From contig NZ_CP080521.1 of the NCBI RefSeq assembly GCF_019468565.1, positions 3,100,001-3,164,000 of the forward strand: 64,000 nucleotides of DNA, written 5' to 3'. The notes beneath the pieces were generated by a model. The model searched no databases, was not told where the DNA came from, and worked only from the letters and a program-made list of their open reading frames with translations. The position numbers were made by a program, and so were the translations under genes. This DNA is from Pseudonocardia sp. DSM 110487 (GTDB lineage Bacteria; Actinomycetota; Actinomycetes; Mycobacteriales; Pseudonocardiaceae). Positions 51,059 through 59,587 of this stretch are shown piece by piece; positions within the stretch are counted from its first letter, which is position 1; every line of letters begins with the position of its first letter.

Positions 51059-52210
51059 TCACCGCACAAGGGCGAGCCACGGAGCCGGGAGTTCCGAGAA
51101 CAGTGCGAGTTCCTCCGCACACCGGCGCATCGTCTCGGCCGCGTCCGTCACGACCGGGCGGCCGTCGACCTCCCGCACCGCGCCGGGTGGGAGCGGGCGG
51201 GCCGGGCCGTCGCCCCGGACGGCGTCCACCAGGTGCATGAACGGCGCGCACGATGCCAACGGAGCCAGCAGCGGCACGGCCGGGTCGGCCAGGTGGGCCA
51301 CCATGTTGTCCAGTAGGACGGCGCGGCCCGGCGGTCCCGTGACGGGTGCGCCGTCGGCGGTGCGGCCGGCCAGGGTGTCAGTGGTGTACTCCAGCTCCAA
51401 CCGGCCCCGCTCCCCGTGCACGACGATCAGCGGGGGCCGGTGCTCCGCGGCGCACAGGGTGACGGCCACGACGATCGGCACCCCGTCCACGGTGAGCCGG
51501 GCCGCCGCGGTGTCGTCGCTCTCGGGGGAGACGACCCGGTAGCGCTCCAGCTCCACGGTGACGTCGGCGTCGTCGGGCACCCCGGCCACGCGCAGTGCCG
51601 ACGCGGTGGCGTGGGCGAACGGGTTGGTGAGGGCGCCGTCGGTGACCGGCACGCCGTCGAGCTCCATGCGCCCCGCCCATGCGGCGCGGGTGAAGTAGGC
51701 GCGCTCGCGCACCCATGCGCCGTACACCCCGATCCCGCGCACCCGCCCGACGGCGCCGTCGGCGACGAGCCGGGCCGCGTGCGCAAGCGCGTGCGACCCG
51801 AAGGACTGGAAGCCGACCTGGCATACCCGTCCGGCCGCGGTGACGTCGGCGGACAGCTCGCGGAACTGCTCCATCGACGCCGTGGGCGGCTTCTCGAGGT
51901 ACAGGTGCGACCCCACCCCGAGCGCGAGCCGGGCCAGTGGGAGGTGCGTGTGGATCGGGGTCGAGACGATCGTGATGTCCGGGCGCACCTGTTCCAGCAG
52001 CGTGGCCGCGTCGGCGAGCACCGGCACGTCCGCGCCGCCGGGCAGCGCCCGCACCCGTTCGAGGGCATCGGGCTCGGCCGGCCGCGGGTCGGCGAGGCCG
52101 GCCAGCCGCACGGCGCCGGTGGCGGCGAGGCGCAGCAGGCCGTCGAGATGCACGCGCCCGAAGCCGTGCACGCCGAGAAGGGCGACGCGCGGGGTCCCGT
52201 CCACGCTCAT
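51059..52210 (-). CDS. Gfo/Idh/MocA-family oxidoreductase
   Basis: About 383 residues from ATG 52210 with GGGAGG just upstream (a frame extension to 52237 has no ribosome site). NAD(P)-binding start VALLGVHGFGRVHLDGLL (about 8-25), then ITIVSTPIHTHLPLA and the catalytic-lysine motif EKPPTAS (Lys near 106). Family members oxidise or reduce sugars, inositols and related polyols. No sugar-uptake gene is adjacent; substrate open. Confidence 0.9.
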   Translation of the reverse strand: MSVDGTPRVALLGVHGFGRVHLDGLLRLAATGAVRLAGLADPRPAEPDALERVRALPGGADVPVLADAATLLEQVRPDITIVSTPIHTHLPLARLALGVGSHLYLEKPPTASMEQFRELSADVTAAGRVCQVGFQSFGSHALAHAARLVADGAVGRVRGIGVYGAWVRERAYFTRAAWAGRMELDGVPVTDGALTNPFAHATASALRVAGVPDDADVTVELERYRVVSPESDDTAAARLTVDGVPIVVAVTLCAAEHRPPLIVVHGERGRLELEYTTDTLAGRTADGAPVTGPPGRAVLLDNMVAHLADPAVPLLAPLASCAPFMHLVDAVRGDGPARPLPPGAVREVDGRPVVTDAAETMRRCAEELALFSELPAPWLALVR

Positions 52211-52240
52211 GGTCCTCCCAGGGAAAGCGATTGCCACCCT

Positions 52241-52310
52241 ACTTCACACACCCAGGAGGGACTTCACACAAGGCCGGCCCTGTGTGAAGCATGGGCTCGG
52301 TGTGTGAAGT
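52241..52310. repeat. Nested inverted repeat of a TTCACACA motif (four copies)
   Basis: ACTTCACACACC (52241-52252) pairs perfectly with GGTGTGTGAAGT (52299-52310). Inside, CTTCACACA (52262-52270) pairs with TGTGTGAAG (52281-52289) around GGCCGGCC. The four motifs are spaced about 20, 20 and 20 bp. It lies between the divergent Gfo/Idh and MBL genes and may be a multi-site operator or a dispersed palindrome. Confidence 0.75.
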
Positions 52311-52370
52311 GCCCTCGTGCGGCACCGTCGAGGGACGCGATGTGCCCACCGCCATCCCTGAGAGGACCGC

Positions 52371-53294
52371 ATGAGCACCATGCCCCCGCCCGAGCTGGCC
52401 GAGCTCGTGCCCGGCGTCTTCGCCTACGTACAGCCCGACGGCAGCTGGATGATCAACAACACCGGCGCGGTGGCCGGTGGCAACGGGCACCTGCTCGTGG
52501 ACACGACGTCCACGGAAGCGCGCAACCGGGCGCTGCTCGCGGCCGTCGCGACGGTCTTCCCTGGGGAGGCGCGGGCGCTGGTCAACACCCACCACCACGG
52601 CGACCACACCTACGGAAACTGGCTCATGCCGCGGGAGACGCCGATCATCGGGCACGTCACCTGCCGGGAGGACGTGCTGGCCGCGGGGCTGGTGGCCGCG
52701 CACGTGCTCACCGGGCCCGACTACGGCCACCTCGAGGTCCGCCCGCCGGACGTCACGTTCACCGAGACCATGACCCTGCACCTCGGCGACCGCCCGGTCG
52801 AGCTGATCCACGTCGGGCCCGCCCACACACGCAGCGACGTGCTGGTCTGGCTGCCCCATGAGCGCGTGCTGTTCGCGGGTGACCTCGCGTTCGCGGGCGG
52901 CCAGCCGTTCCTCGTCGAGGGGAGCGTCGCCGGTTACCCGCCCGCGCTGGCGCGGATCCGCGCGCTGGAGCCGGAGATCCTGGTGCCCGGGCACGGGCCG
53001 GTGCGCCGCGGCGACGAGATCCCGGCGCTGCTCGACGACCTCGCGGACTACGCCGCCTTCGTCGACGCCGTGGCCCGCGAACACCACGGTGCGGGGCACA
53101 CGCCGATGGAGGCGGCCACCGCGGAGAAGGACAACCGGTTCGCCACGTGGCAGGAGAGCGAGCGGCTCGTCGGCAATCTGCACCGCGCGTACAACGAGCT
53201 CGACGGCCACCCGCTCGGTACGCGGATCCCCCTCGACAAGGTCTGGCCGGACATGGTCGCCTTCCACGGCGGCCCGATCGGGTGCTTCGCCTGA
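52371..53294 (+). CDS. MBL-fold metallo-hydrolase
   Basis: 307 residues from ATG 52371. The metal-binding motif NTHHHGDHTYGN (about 72-83) is complete, followed by VGPAHTRSDVLVWLP (His near 150), LFAGDLAFAGG (Asp) and VPGHGPV (His). This gives the two-zinc site of glyoxalase-II/quorum-quenching-like hydrolases. It overlaps the FAH gene by one base; together they may open and cleave a lactone- or thioester-type intermediate. Confidence 0.9.
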   Translation: MSTMPPPELAELVPGVFAYVQPDGSWMINNTGAVAGGNGHLLVDTTSTEARNRALLAAVATVFPGEARALVNTHHHGDHTYGNWLMPRETPIIGHVTCREDVLAAGLVAAHVLTGPDYGHLEVRPPDVTFTETMTLHLGDRPVELIHVGPAHTRSDVLVWLPHERVLFAGDLAFAGGQPFLVEGSVAGYPPALARIRALEPEILVPGHGPVRRGDEIPALLDDLADYAAFVDAVAREHHGAGHTPMEAATAEKDNRFATWQESERLVGNLHRAYNELDGHPLGTRIPLDKVWPDMVAFHGGPIGCFA

Positions 53295-54217
53295 TGCGCT
53301 GGGTCACTTACCGCTCGACCGACGGCACCGAGCGCGCTGGGTTGCTCGAGGACGGTCGCGTGCACGGGCTGGACGCGACCCTGCTGACGCTGATCTCCTC
53401 GGCGGGCGGCCTCGCGGCCGCGGCCGAACGGGCGCTCGCCGAGCCGGTCGAGGTGGTCGACCTCGCCGCCGTGCGACTCGCCGCGCCCATCCCGCGCCCG
53501 CCGTCGGTGCGCGACTTCCTGTCCTTCGAGGAGCACCTGCGCAACGCCGTGCGCGCCCTCGGGCGCAGCGAACCGCCGTCGGTGTGGTTCGAGCAGCCCG
53601 TCTTCTACTTCTCCAACCCCGCGGCGATCTACGGGCCCGACGAGGAGATCCCGATCTCTCCCGGCTGCGAGGCCTTCGACTACGAGGTGGAGGTGGCCGC
53701 CGTCGTCGGCCGCGCCGGCAGCGACCTCACGCCCACCGAGGCCGAGGCGCACATCGCGGGCTACACGATCTTCTGTGATTGGTCGGCCCGTGACGTGCAG
53801 GCCCGTGAGTCGACGATCGGGCTCGGCCCGGCCAAGGGCAAGGACGGCGCCACCAGCATCGGCCCGGTCCTCGTCACGCCCGACGAGCTCGAGCCGTATC
53901 GCGACGGCAAGGGCTACCGGCTCGCGATGCGCGCGTCCGTCAAGGGCCGCGACCTCGGCGGCGGCAGCTGGGCCGACATCCACTGGTCGTTCGGGCAGAT
54001 GCTCGCCTACGCCTCGCGCGGCACGCGGCTGCTGCCCGGCGACGTGATCGGCAGCGGCACGGTCGGCACGGGGTGTCTGCTGGAGCTGTCCGGCCTGCAC
54101 GGCTCGGAGCGGTATCCATGGCTGCGGCCGGGTGACGTCGTGACGATCGAGGTGGAGCGACTCGGAGCGATCACGGGCCGGATCGTCGCGGGTCCCGCGG
54201 TGGTGCCACTGGCCTGA
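53294..54217 (+). CDS. Fumarylacetoacetate hydrolase-family enzyme
   Basis: About 307 residues from ATG 53294. C-terminal FAH domain: RDFLSFEEHLRNAVR, FYFSNPAAIYGPDEEI, ACEAFDYEVEVAAVVG-like Glu-x-Glu metal ligands (near 130-145), SARDVQARE and TGCLLELSG. FAH enzymes cleave C-C bonds or hydrate/decarboxylate acylpyruvates in aromatic and amino acid breakdown. Translationally coupled to the MBL hydrolase. Confidence 0.9.
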   Translation: MRWVTYRSTDGTERAGLLEDGRVHGLDATLLTLISSAGGLAAAAERALAEPVEVVDLAAVRLAAPIPRPPSVRDFLSFEEHLRNAVRALGRSEPPSVWFEQPVFYFSNPAAIYGPDEEIPISPGCEAFDYEVEVAAVVGRAGSDLTPTEAEAHIAGYTIFCDWSARDVQARESTIGLGPAKGKDGATSIGPVLVTPDELEPYRDGKGYRLAMRASVKGRDLGGGSWADIHWSFGQMLAYASRGTRLLPGDVIGSGTVGTGCLLELSGLHGSERYPWLRPGDVVTIEVERLGAITGRIVAGPAVVPLA

Positions 54218-54224
54218 CCGCGCC

Positions 54225-54274
54225 TTGACGCAACCAATCGGCTGCTATAGCTTCAATGGCAACCCACTGGTTGC
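54225..54274 (+). promoter_or_regulatory. Promoter with paired GCAAC-N6-GTTGC operators (copy 2)
   Basis: TTGACG (54225-54230), 17-bp spacer, TAGCTT (54248-54253). Operator-like sites GCAACCAATCGGCTGC (54230-54245, one arm mismatch) and GCAACCCACTGGTTGC (54259-54274, perfect arms) start 29 bp apart, exactly as in the copy at 48630. Drives the DUF5134 gene. Confidence 0.7.
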
Positions 54275-54294
54275 GATTTGCGGCGGAGGCCCGG

Positions 54295-54843
54295 ATGTTC
54301 CCGACCCTGGCGTTCACGGCGATCTTCACCGTCACGGGGCTGCGCTCGCTGGCCCGGCTGGTCGCGCGGCCCGCGGGCGGTGACCGGACGGCCGAGCTGT
54401 CGCACCTGCTGATGAGCGTCGCGATGGTGGGGATGGCGTGGGGGTGGCCCGCCGGGACGGACACGGCTGGTGGCCTCGCGCAACTCGTGGTGTTCGGCGT
54501 GCTCGCCGTCGTGTTCGTCGCGCGCCTGCTGGACCCGGCGGAGCAGCGGCCGGCCGGCAGCGCCTACCAGCTGCTCATGCTGGCAGCGATGGTCTGGATG
54601 CTCCTGGCGATGCCCTCCTCCCACGGGCACCACGGTCACGGCGCTGCTCCCGCGTTGACGCGGCTGGTCACCGTCGCCTTCGCGGTGCCGCTGTGCGCGG
54701 CGGCGGTTGCCCTCGCGTCGCGGGCTCCAGTCCTGGTTCCGGCCGCCGCGCCGCCCGGGGAACGCCGTGCCCGGCGGCCCGATCTCGCCGGGCACGTGCT
54801 GATGAGCGGCGGGATGGCCGCGATGCTCCTCGCGATGCTCTGA
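54295..54843 (+). CDS. DUF5134 multi-pass membrane protein
   Basis: About 182 residues from ATG 54295 with GCGGAGG five bases upstream. An in-frame ATG at 54256 lies before the predicted transcription start and inside the operator, so it is rejected. Five to six hydrophobic segments; a His-rich loop SSHGHHGHG (near 103-111) and Met-rich helices (LLMSVAMVGMAWG) recall metal-handling membrane proteins. The family's function is unknown to me; a copper link is only a guess. Confidence 0.82.
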   Translation: MFPTLAFTAIFTVTGLRSLARLVARPAGGDRTAELSHLLMSVAMVGMAWGWPAGTDTAGGLAQLVVFGVLAVVFVARLLDPAEQRPAGSAYQLLMLAAMVWMLLAMPSSHGHHGHGAAPALTRLVTVAFAVPLCAAAVALASRAPVLVPAAAPPGERRARRPDLAGHVLMSGGMAAMLLAML

Positions 54844-54912
54844 ATCCGGCCCGTGGGCGGCGTGGCCTCACATTTCGAGGGGCCACGCCGTCGTACCGTC
54901 GAGGAGGTCGTG

Positions 54913-55290
54913 ATGCTGAAGAACCTGATGTTCGTGACGATCTACGTGAGCGACCAGGACCGGGCGCTGGCGTTCTACACGGAGCAACTCGGACTGGAGA
55001 TGGGCTTCGACAACCCCACTGCCGAGGGCCGATTCCTGACGGTCGCGCCGAGCGACAAGTCGGTGCAGATCGTCCTGTGGCCGGGCAATCCGGGGCTGGG
55101 TCCGGTCGGCCTGGCGCCGGGCCCGGTCTTCATCGCGTCGGACGACTTGCGCAAGGAGTTCGAGGTGCTCCGGTCGCGCGGCGTGGAGTTCGTGGACCCG
55201 GAGCCCGTGGACTACGCGTTCGGAATCCGCGCCACGGCGCTGGACCCCGACGGCAACCGGATCGAGCTCCGGCAGCCGAAGCGCAGCTGA
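54913..55290 (+). CDS. VOC-family (glyoxalase/dioxygenase fold) protein
   Basis: 125 residues from ATG 54913 with GAGGAGG upstream. The two beta-alpha-beta-beta-beta units are clear: MFVTIYVSDQDRALAFYTEQ (about 5-24) and a C-terminal ATALDPDGNRIELRQP with the metal-ligand Glu. Small stand-alone VOC proteins act in glyoxalase reactions or antibiotic binding. Converges on the GntR gene, 16 bp apart. Confidence 0.9.
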   Translation: MLKNLMFVTIYVSDQDRALAFYTEQLGLEMGFDNPTAEGRFLTVAPSDKSVQIVLWPGNPGLGPVGLAPGPVFIASDDLRKEFEVLRSRGVEFVDPEPVDYAFGIRATALDPDGNRIELRQPKRS

Positions 55291-55306
55291 CCAAGCAGGG
55301 CAGGCG

Positions 55307-56008
55307 CTACCGGCCGTGCTCGGCGTCGTGGGGCTCTGCGAAGCTCCGCTCGCCGTGCACGGCCAGCTCGGCCAGCACTGCCTGGGGGTCACCCGCCTCG
55401 ATCAGCTCCAGCAGGTACCGGTGGCGCCGGACGTGCTCGACGAGGTTCTCGTAGTGCTTCTCCCGGGCGTCGAGGTTGCGGGACATGCAGAGCAGCATCT
55501 GCTGCTGCACCGACCGGTAGATCTCCGACAGCCTCCGGTGGCCCGCGAGCCCGACGATCGAGGCGTGGAACGTGTAGCCGTTCTCGACGAGTGAGCCGCG
55601 GTCCTCGTCGCGGGCGTTGCGTTCCATCCGTTCGAGCGCCGCGTGGCAGGCGGCCAGCCGGCTGCGGTCCTGCACCGGCACGCCCAGCTCCACCGCCATC
55701 CGCTCCAGGCCGGTGCGCAGCGTGAGGATCTCGAAGACGTCCTGGTCGGTGAGCGTGGCGACGGTGGAGCCGTAGCGCGGGCGCGTGACGACGAGGCCGT
55801 CGTTCTGCAGCAGGCGCAGGGCCTCCCGCAGCGGAGGGCGGCTGATCCCGAGCTGCTCGGTGAGCCGCTCCTCGATCAGTCGCTCCCCGGGTGCGTACGC
55901 GCCGGACAGGATCATCTTCCGGATCGACTCGGCAGCCAGTGCCACCAGGCTCGGCGGGTCGATCCGCTCGCCCGACCCGATCTGGCCGGCCGCATCGACG
56001 CTGGTCAT
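55307..56008 (-). CDS. GntR-family regulator, FCD type
   Basis: About 233 residues from ATG 56008 with AGGAGG upstream. Winged helix GERLIEERLTEQLGISRPPL (about 42-61) with LREALRLLQNDGLV; the C-terminal FCD domain has the metal-ligand His in YTFHASIVGLAGHRRL and HRYLLELIEAGD. FCD regulators bind organic acids. Divergent from the catabolic operon at 56147, its likely target. Confidence 0.92.
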   Translation of the reverse strand: MTSVDAAGQIGSGERIDPPSLVALAAESIRKMILSGAYAPGERLIEERLTEQLGISRPPLREALRLLQNDGLVVTRPRYGSTVATLTDQDVFEILTLRTGLERMAVELGVPVQDRSRLAACHAALERMERNARDEDRGSLVENGYTFHASIVGLAGHRRLSEIYRSVQQQMLLCMSRNLDAREKHYENLVEHVRRHRYLLELIEAGDPQAVLAELAVHGERSFAEPHDAEHGR

Positions 56009-56099
56009 GTCGCCCTCCTGTGCTCCTGTCGTCCCAAGCATCCCGCACCCGGCGACCGCGACGGCTGGGCTCCGGCATCTTGCGCGTGTCTTTTGACTG

Positions 56100-56109
56100 T
56101 TGTAGACAA
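56100..56109. promoter_or_regulatory. Candidate FCD-GntR operator
   Basis: TTGT-AG-ACAA lies between the divergent GntR and RraA genes. It has the TTGTNNACAA form common to FCD regulators (VanR-like). A TTGACT just before it (56093-56098) may be a -35. Confidence 0.5.
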
Positions 56110-56146
56110 TAGCCGACTCCCTTGAGGACCAGTCGAAAGGCGTTCG

Positions 56147-56908
56147 ATGACGATCGCGCAGGACCGTTCTGCCCCGCCGCAGGCGGACCCGGAGAACCTC
56201 GGCTCGCTCTACCGGCACCTGCGGGTCGCCGACGTCGCCGACGCCCTCGACGGCATCGGCTACTTCGACCTCACGCTGATGTCGCCGGAGATCCGGCCGC
56301 TGTGGGAGGGCATGCGGTTCTGGGGGCCCGCGGCGACGATCCGGTGCGTCCCGGCCAACAAGCCGATGTGGAAGCTCGACACGACCGAGGAGATCGTCGG
56401 CGCCCACGGCATCTGGTTCGGTCGGTACGGCCACAAGCGGCTGCCGGACGACCTCGAGCCCGGCCACGTGGTGGTCACCGACTCCGGTAGCGGCCGCGAG
56501 GTGGGGTTCTGGGGCTCGGAGAACTCGATGGGCGCGGTCGTCAAGGGCGCCAACGGGATCATCACCGACGGGTACTGCCGCGACACCGACGAGGTCATCC
56601 GCCAGCGCACGCCGATCTGCACCCGTCGCCGCGGCCGCACGATCATCCCGGGCCGCATCGAGGTGGTCGAGGTCCAGACGACGATCGCGTGCGGCGGCGT
56701 GCAGGTGCGGCCCGGCGACATCGTCGGCGCCGACGGCGACGGCTGCATCGTCGTGCCCGTCGAGGTCGCCGACGAGGTGGCGACGCACGCCCGCGCGATC
56801 CTGCTCGCCGACATGAACGCCCGGCGCAAGCACTACGCCGCGCTCGGCCTCCCCGCCGACAGCACGGTCGACATCGAGGCCGTCGAGGCCTACTACGCCA
56901 GCCTCTGA
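56147..56908 (+). CDS. RraA-family protein (4-hydroxy-2-oxoacid aldolase-like)
   Basis: 253 residues from ATG 56147. RraA fold: VADVADALDGIGYFDLTLMS (about 25-44), SMGAVVKGANGIITDGYCRD (near 126-145, the GxxxxDGxxRD active-site motif with Arg-Asp), VQVRPGDIVGADGDGCIVVP. Members with this motif are class II aldolases or oxaloacetate decarboxylases acting on 4-carboxy-4-hydroxy-2-oxo acids; the RNase E inhibitor role applies to another branch. First gene of the catabolic operon. Confidence 0.9.
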   Translation: MTIAQDRSAPPQADPENLGSLYRHLRVADVADALDGIGYFDLTLMSPEIRPLWEGMRFWGPAATIRCVPANKPMWKLDTTEEIVGAHGIWFGRYGHKRLPDDLEPGHVVVTDSGSGREVGFWGSENSMGAVVKGANGIITDGYCRDTDEVIRQRTPICTRRRGRTIIPGRIEVVEVQTTIACGGVQVRPGDIVGADGDGCIVVPVEVADEVATHARAILLADMNARRKHYAALGLPADSTVDIEAVEAYYASL

Positions 56909-56924
56909 CCCTGCAGGAGCAGCC

Positions 56925-57776
56925 ATGGACGTCTCGCCCCGGTCGACGACGATCGGGCTCGCGGGCCTCGGGAACCTCGGGCTGCCGCTGGCCGGCACGC
57001 TGGTGCGGGCCGGTTGGGGCCTCGCCGTCCACGACACCGTCGGCGAGCGCGCCGAGCCCGTGGTGGCGCTCGGTGCCAAGGCGGTGCCGGACGCGGCCGC
57101 GCTCGCCGAGCGGGACGTGCTGGTGCTCGCCGTCCCGGACGACGCCGCCGTCGAGCAGGTCCTCGACGTCTACCTCGCCGCCGACCGGCCGGGACGGGCG
57201 GTGGTCGTGCACAGCACGGTGCTGCCGCAGACCGCGACCCGGCTGGCCGAGGTCGCGGCCGCCCGCGGCGTCGAGCTCGTCGACGCCCCGGTGAGCGGGG
57301 GAGCGGAGCGGGCGGAGTCGGGCACGCTGACCGTGATGGCCGGAGGTGAGCCAGCGGCGGTCGCGCGGGTGCGTCCGCTGCTCGACACCATCGGCGACCC
57401 GGTGCTGCACGTCGGCCCGGTCGGCGCGGGCGCGGCGGCCAAGCTGGCGAACCAGCTCACGATGTTCGCGAACCTCGCGGGTGTCTACGAGGCGATCGAC
57501 TTCGCGACCGCACACGGCGTCGCCACCGAGGCGCTCCTCACTGCGCTGGAGACCAGCCTCGGCGACTCCTGGATCGCCCGGAACCTCGACTTCTGGGACC
57601 GCACCGCCGCCGCGTACGACCGCAGTGGCACCCCGGTCCGGGACCGCCCCTGGAGCAAGGACCTCGCCGAGGTCGTGCAGGCCGCGCGGGCCGCCGACGT
57701 GCCGGTGCCGCTGGCGGGCTGGCTCGCGCAGACCGTCGCCGCGCGGGTCGAGGCGCGCGCGGCGTCGGCGCGATGA
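56925..57776 (+). CDS. 3-Hydroxyisobutyrate dehydrogenase-family NAD(P) oxidoreductase
   Basis: 283 residues from ATG 56925. Beta-hydroxyacid dehydrogenase motifs: GLAGLGNLGLPLAGTLVRAG (about 10-29, cofactor), DAPVSGGAERAESGTLTVM (near 118-136, substrate) and GAAAKLANQLTM with the catalytic Lys near 170. It oxidises or reduces a 3-hydroxy acid or tartronate semialdehyde-type intermediate. Sits between the aldolase and the importer. Confidence 0.91.
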   Translation: MDVSPRSTTIGLAGLGNLGLPLAGTLVRAGWGLAVHDTVGERAEPVVALGAKAVPDAAALAERDVLVLAVPDDAAVEQVLDVYLAADRPGRAVVVHSTVLPQTATRLAEVAAARGVELVDAPVSGGAERAESGTLTVMAGGEPAAVARVRPLLDTIGDPVLHVGPVGAGAAAKLANQLTMFANLAGVYEAIDFATAHGVATEALLTALETSLGDSWIARNLDFWDRTAAAYDRSGTPVRDRPWSKDLAEVVQAARAADVPVPLAGWLAQTVAARVEARAASAR

Positions 57777-58723
57777 CGGCCGGGACCGCCATCCCGGTCG
57801 CGCCGCCCGTATCGGCGCCGGCGGCGGCCCGGACGAGCCGGCGCACCCGCGAGGCGCTCGCGGCCTACGGATTCCTGTCGCCGTGGATCGCCGGGATGCT
57901 GCTCCTGACCATCGGCCCGATGGTCTACTCGCTCTACCTGTCGTTCACGCGGTACGACCTGATGACCCCGGCGCAGTGGGTCGGCTTCGACAACTACGTG
58001 CGGATGTTCACGGCCGATCCGCGCTACCTCGCGTCGGTGGACGTCACGCTGCGGTACGTCGCGATCTCGGTGCCGCTGTTGCTCGTGGTGTCGCTGCTGG
58101 TGGCGATGGTGCTCAGCAAGGGCATGACGTTCCTCGCCGGCTACCGCGCCGCGTTCTACCTGCCCTCCCTGATCGCGTCGAGCGTGGCGATCGCGGTGCT
58201 GTGGCGCCAGGTGTTCGGCCAGGACGGCATCGTCAACGAGGTGCTCGCCCTCGTCGGCATCGAGGGCGGGAGCTGGATCGGCAACCCCGGCACGGCGCTG
58301 TCGACGCTGGTGGTGCTACACGTCTGGTCGTTCGGCTCCACGATGATCATCTTCTTGGCGGGACTGCGCCAGGTGCCGAGGGAGTACTACGAGGCGGCGG
58401 CGGTGGACGGCGCGGGGGCGCTGCGCCGGTTCGTGCACATCACGCTGCCGATGCTCACGCCGTTGATCTTCTTCAACCTGCTGCTGTCCACCGTGAACGC
58501 GTTCCAGGCCTTCACGCCCGCGTACGTGATCTCCGGCGGGGAGGGCGGGCCGCTCGACTCCACCCTCTTCTACACGCTCTACCTGTACCAACGCGGCTTC
58601 GCGAATCTCGAGATGGGCTACGCGTCGGCGATGGCCTGGACGCTCGTGGTGGTGCTCGCGCTGTTCACGGCGGGCCTGTTCGCCAGTGCCCGGTTCTGGG
58701 TCCACTACGGGGACGAACGATGA
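57773..58723 (+). CDS. ABC permease (MalF type) of the catabolic operon
   Basis: 316 residues from ATG 57773 (overlap). Six helices, long N-terminal tail and EAA loop EYYEAAAVDGAGALRRFVHI (near 204-223). Pairs with the next permease; no ATPase in the operon. Confidence 0.9.
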   Translation: MTAGTAIPVAPPVSAPAAARTSRRTREALAAYGFLSPWIAGMLLLTIGPMVYSLYLSFTRYDLMTPAQWVGFDNYVRMFTADPRYLASVDVTLRYVAISVPLLLVVSLLVAMVLSKGMTFLAGYRAAFYLPSLIASSVAIAVLWRQVFGQDGIVNEVLALVGIEGGSWIGNPGTALSTLVVLHVWSFGSTMIIFLAGLRQVPREYYEAAAVDGAGALRRFVHITLPMLTPLIFFNLLLSTVNAFQAFTPAYVISGGEGGPLDSTLFYTLYLYQRGFANLEMGYASAMAWTLVVVLALFTAGLFASARFWVHYGDER

Positions 58724-59574
58724 TCTTCGGACGCAGGCGTTCGCGCAACCCGCTCGTACTCGCGCTGGCCCGGCACGCGCTGCTGGTGGCGATCCTGGTC
58801 GTGATCCTCTACCCGCTGCTGTGGATGGTGGGCGCGTCGTTCCGGCCGAGCAACGAGGCGTTCGGGACCCTGTCGGTCCTGCCGGGCAACTTCACCACGG
58901 AGAACTACGTCGAGGGCTGGAGCCTGGGGAACCTCAACTTCTCCCGGTTCTTCCTGAACTCGCTGGTGATCACGCTGCTCGCCGTGGTCGGGAACGTGGT
59001 GGCCTGCTCGATGGCCGCCTACGCGTTCGCGCGGCTCGCCTTCCCGTTCAAGAAGACGATGTTCGGGTTGATGCTCGGCACGATGCTGCTGCCCTACCAC
59101 GTCACGCTGGTGCCGCAGTACGTGCTGTTCAACGAGCTGGCGTGGATCAACACGATCCTGCCGCTCGTGGTGCCGAAGTTCCTGGCCACCGACGCGTTCT
59201 TCATCTTCCTGATGGTCCAGTTCATCCGGACCCTGCCCCAGGAGCTGGACGACGCCGCGCGCATGGACGGGTGCGGGCACGTCGGGATCTTCCGGCGGAT
59301 CGTGCTGCCGCTGTCGATCCCGGCGCTCGGCACCACGGCACTGTTCACGTTCATCGCCACCTGGAACGACTTCCTCGGCCCGCTGCTCTACCTCGTCCGT
59401 CCCGAGACGTGGACGGTCGCGCAGGGGCTCAACGGTTTCCTGGACGCCACGGGCGAGTCGGCGTACGGGCCGCTCTTCGCCATGGCGACGCTCTCGCTCG
59501 CCCCGATCGTCGGGTTCTTCCTCGTCGCGCAGCGCCTCCTCATCGAGGGCATCGCGACCAGCGGGCTGAAGTAG
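58720..59574 (+). CDS. ABC permease (MalG type) of the catabolic operon
   Basis: About 284 residues from ATG 58720. Six helices, EAA loop QELDDAARMDGCGHVGIFRR (near 178-197), MalG-type C-terminus (IEGIATSGLK). Forms the channel with the previous gene. Confidence 0.9.
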   Translation: MIFGRRRSRNPLVLALARHALLVAILVVILYPLLWMVGASFRPSNEAFGTLSVLPGNFTTENYVEGWSLGNLNFSRFFLNSLVITLLAVVGNVVACSMAAYAFARLAFPFKKTMFGLMLGTMLLPYHVTLVPQYVLFNELAWINTILPLVVPKFLATDAFFIFLMVQFIRTLPQELDDAARMDGCGHVGIFRRIVLPLSIPALGTTALFTFIATWNDFLGPLLYLVRPETWTVAQGLNGFLDATGESAYGPLFAMATLSLAPIVGFFLVAQRLLIEGIATSGLK

Positions 59575-59587
59575 GAAAGGAACAACG

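Noticed and set aside
54256..54294. ATG 54256 as the DUF5134 start
   Set aside because: It lies before the predicted transcription start and within the operator; ATG 54295 has a proper ribosome site.
57346..59574. A long forward frame covering two permeases
   Set aside because: Its first part is out of frame with the 3-hydroxyisobutyrate dehydrogenase and MalF genes; only the part from 58720 is real.
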